From: Paludibacter sp.
GTDB taxonomy: Bacteria > Bacteroidota > Bacteroidia > Bacteroidales > Paludibacteraceae
DNA: 64,000 nt
Direction of reading: 5' to 3'
NCBI GenBank assembly: GCA_028692715.1
Contig: JAQUWU010000016.1
Coordinates: forward strand, 23,271 to 87,270
Shown: piece after piece, positions 63,542 through 64,000 of the stretch
How positions within the stretch are numbered: position 1 is the stretch's first letter
Layout of the letters: each line of letters opens with the position of its first letter
Translations under genes and position numbers: made by a program
Notes under the pieces: model-generated
What the model saw: the letters and a program-made list of their open reading frames with translations, nothing else
What the model was told of the DNA's origin: nothing
Databases searched by the model: none

Positions 63542-64000
63542 AAACAATAATCATTTGTAAATATGAGAAAGTTGAATTGTTTATTATTACCAGCTTGTTA
63601 CACAATTTTACCCAATAATAAAAATAGAATCAATTACAGACAGTTAATATAGTTGTAAGCAGACCTATACCTTTACAACAAAAAGGTTTGTCAAAAAAGA
63701 GAAAAAGTGTCAGAATCAACACGATGTGATTAATCACGCTTGAATATCTAGCTGAGTTATATTAAAAAGTTGCCTAATCTTAACTTTTGTAAAAACTAAG
63801 ACAAAATAGTATTTGATTGATAATGGTTTTTAACAGCAATATTTAACCTTATATGCATGTTTGAAATTATTGTTGTCAGGTAAACTTTGCAGTGGTAGTT
63901 TTTATGTTAGATTTCTCACTTCGTCCTGCCTTCAGCAGGTAAGTCGAAATGACAGTCAGCATTTTACATTTGTTGGAGGGGGTTGGTTGGCGGCTTAGCC
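63542..64000. other. Gene-free right edge
   Basis: AT-rich with no supported reading frame. The only structure is an imperfect palindrome CCTGCCTTCAGCAGG near 63925-63939, followed by AAGTCGAAATGAC, a combination that recalls small dispersed hairpins of Bacteroidota (from memory). Confidence 0.4.

Overview
The window looks like part of the chromosome of a Bacteroidota bacterium, probably an anaerobic, plant-polysaccharide-degrading member of the Bacteroidales or a close relative. The evidence is AT-rich DNA, two SusC/SusD pairs, a hybrid two-component system (HTCS) sensor-regulator, several type IX secretion (T9SS) C-terminal sorting domains, and -7 promoter elements of the TAnnTTTG type in place of -35/-10 boxes. 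The genus cannot be fixed from the sequence alone. No rRNA, tRNA or CRISPR array was recognised.

Most of the window is a pectin/rhamnogalacturonan utilisation region. From the left: a secreted GH2 enzyme (minus strand) diverges from an HTCS regulator. A stand-alone T9SS protein bounded by terminators follows, then a tandem pair of GH127 beta-L-arabinofuranosidases. A long minus-strand block (about 15.9-41.5 kb) then carries an orphan T9SS sorting-domain fragment, a TlpA-like thioredoxin protein, a PL1-like pectate lyase with a beta-helical stalk, an SGNH esterase, a repeat lipoprotein, a SASA-type acetylesterase, an SDR oxidoreductase next to mannonate dehydratase (uxuA), a PL26-like exo-rhamnogalacturonan lyase, a PL11 rhamnogalacturonan lyase with a stalk, a DUF6702/HupE pair, and a GH95 enzyme fused to a GH43-like domain.

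From 42.0 to 58.1 kb, on the plus strand, there is one apparent operon in the order FAS1 - SusC - SusD - FAS1 - FAS1 - SusC - SusD, closed by a strong terminator. A T9SS protein follows at 58.4 kb. It shares a C-terminal module with the second FAS1 lipoprotein, and more weakly with the third. This shared module and the three FAS1 lipoproteins interleaved with two SusCD transporters are the most novel-looking part of the window.

The genes can be read as one process. T9SS-secreted lyases (PL1, PL11) and esterases open and deacetylate the pectin backbone. GH127, GH95/GH43-like, GH2 and PL26-like enzymes trim side chains and oligosaccharides. SusCD complexes with FAS1 lipoproteins bind and import fragments. 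The SDR/UxuA pair feeds uronate-derived mannonate to 2-keto-3-deoxygluconate, and the HTCS senses an oligosaccharide. These substrate assignments come from family membership and are inference.

The right end (61.3-64 kb) has no pectin genes. It holds a gene-poor, repeat-like stretch and a complete IS4-family element whose ends can be defined: 18-bp inverted repeats with one mismatch and a perfect 9-bp target duplication.
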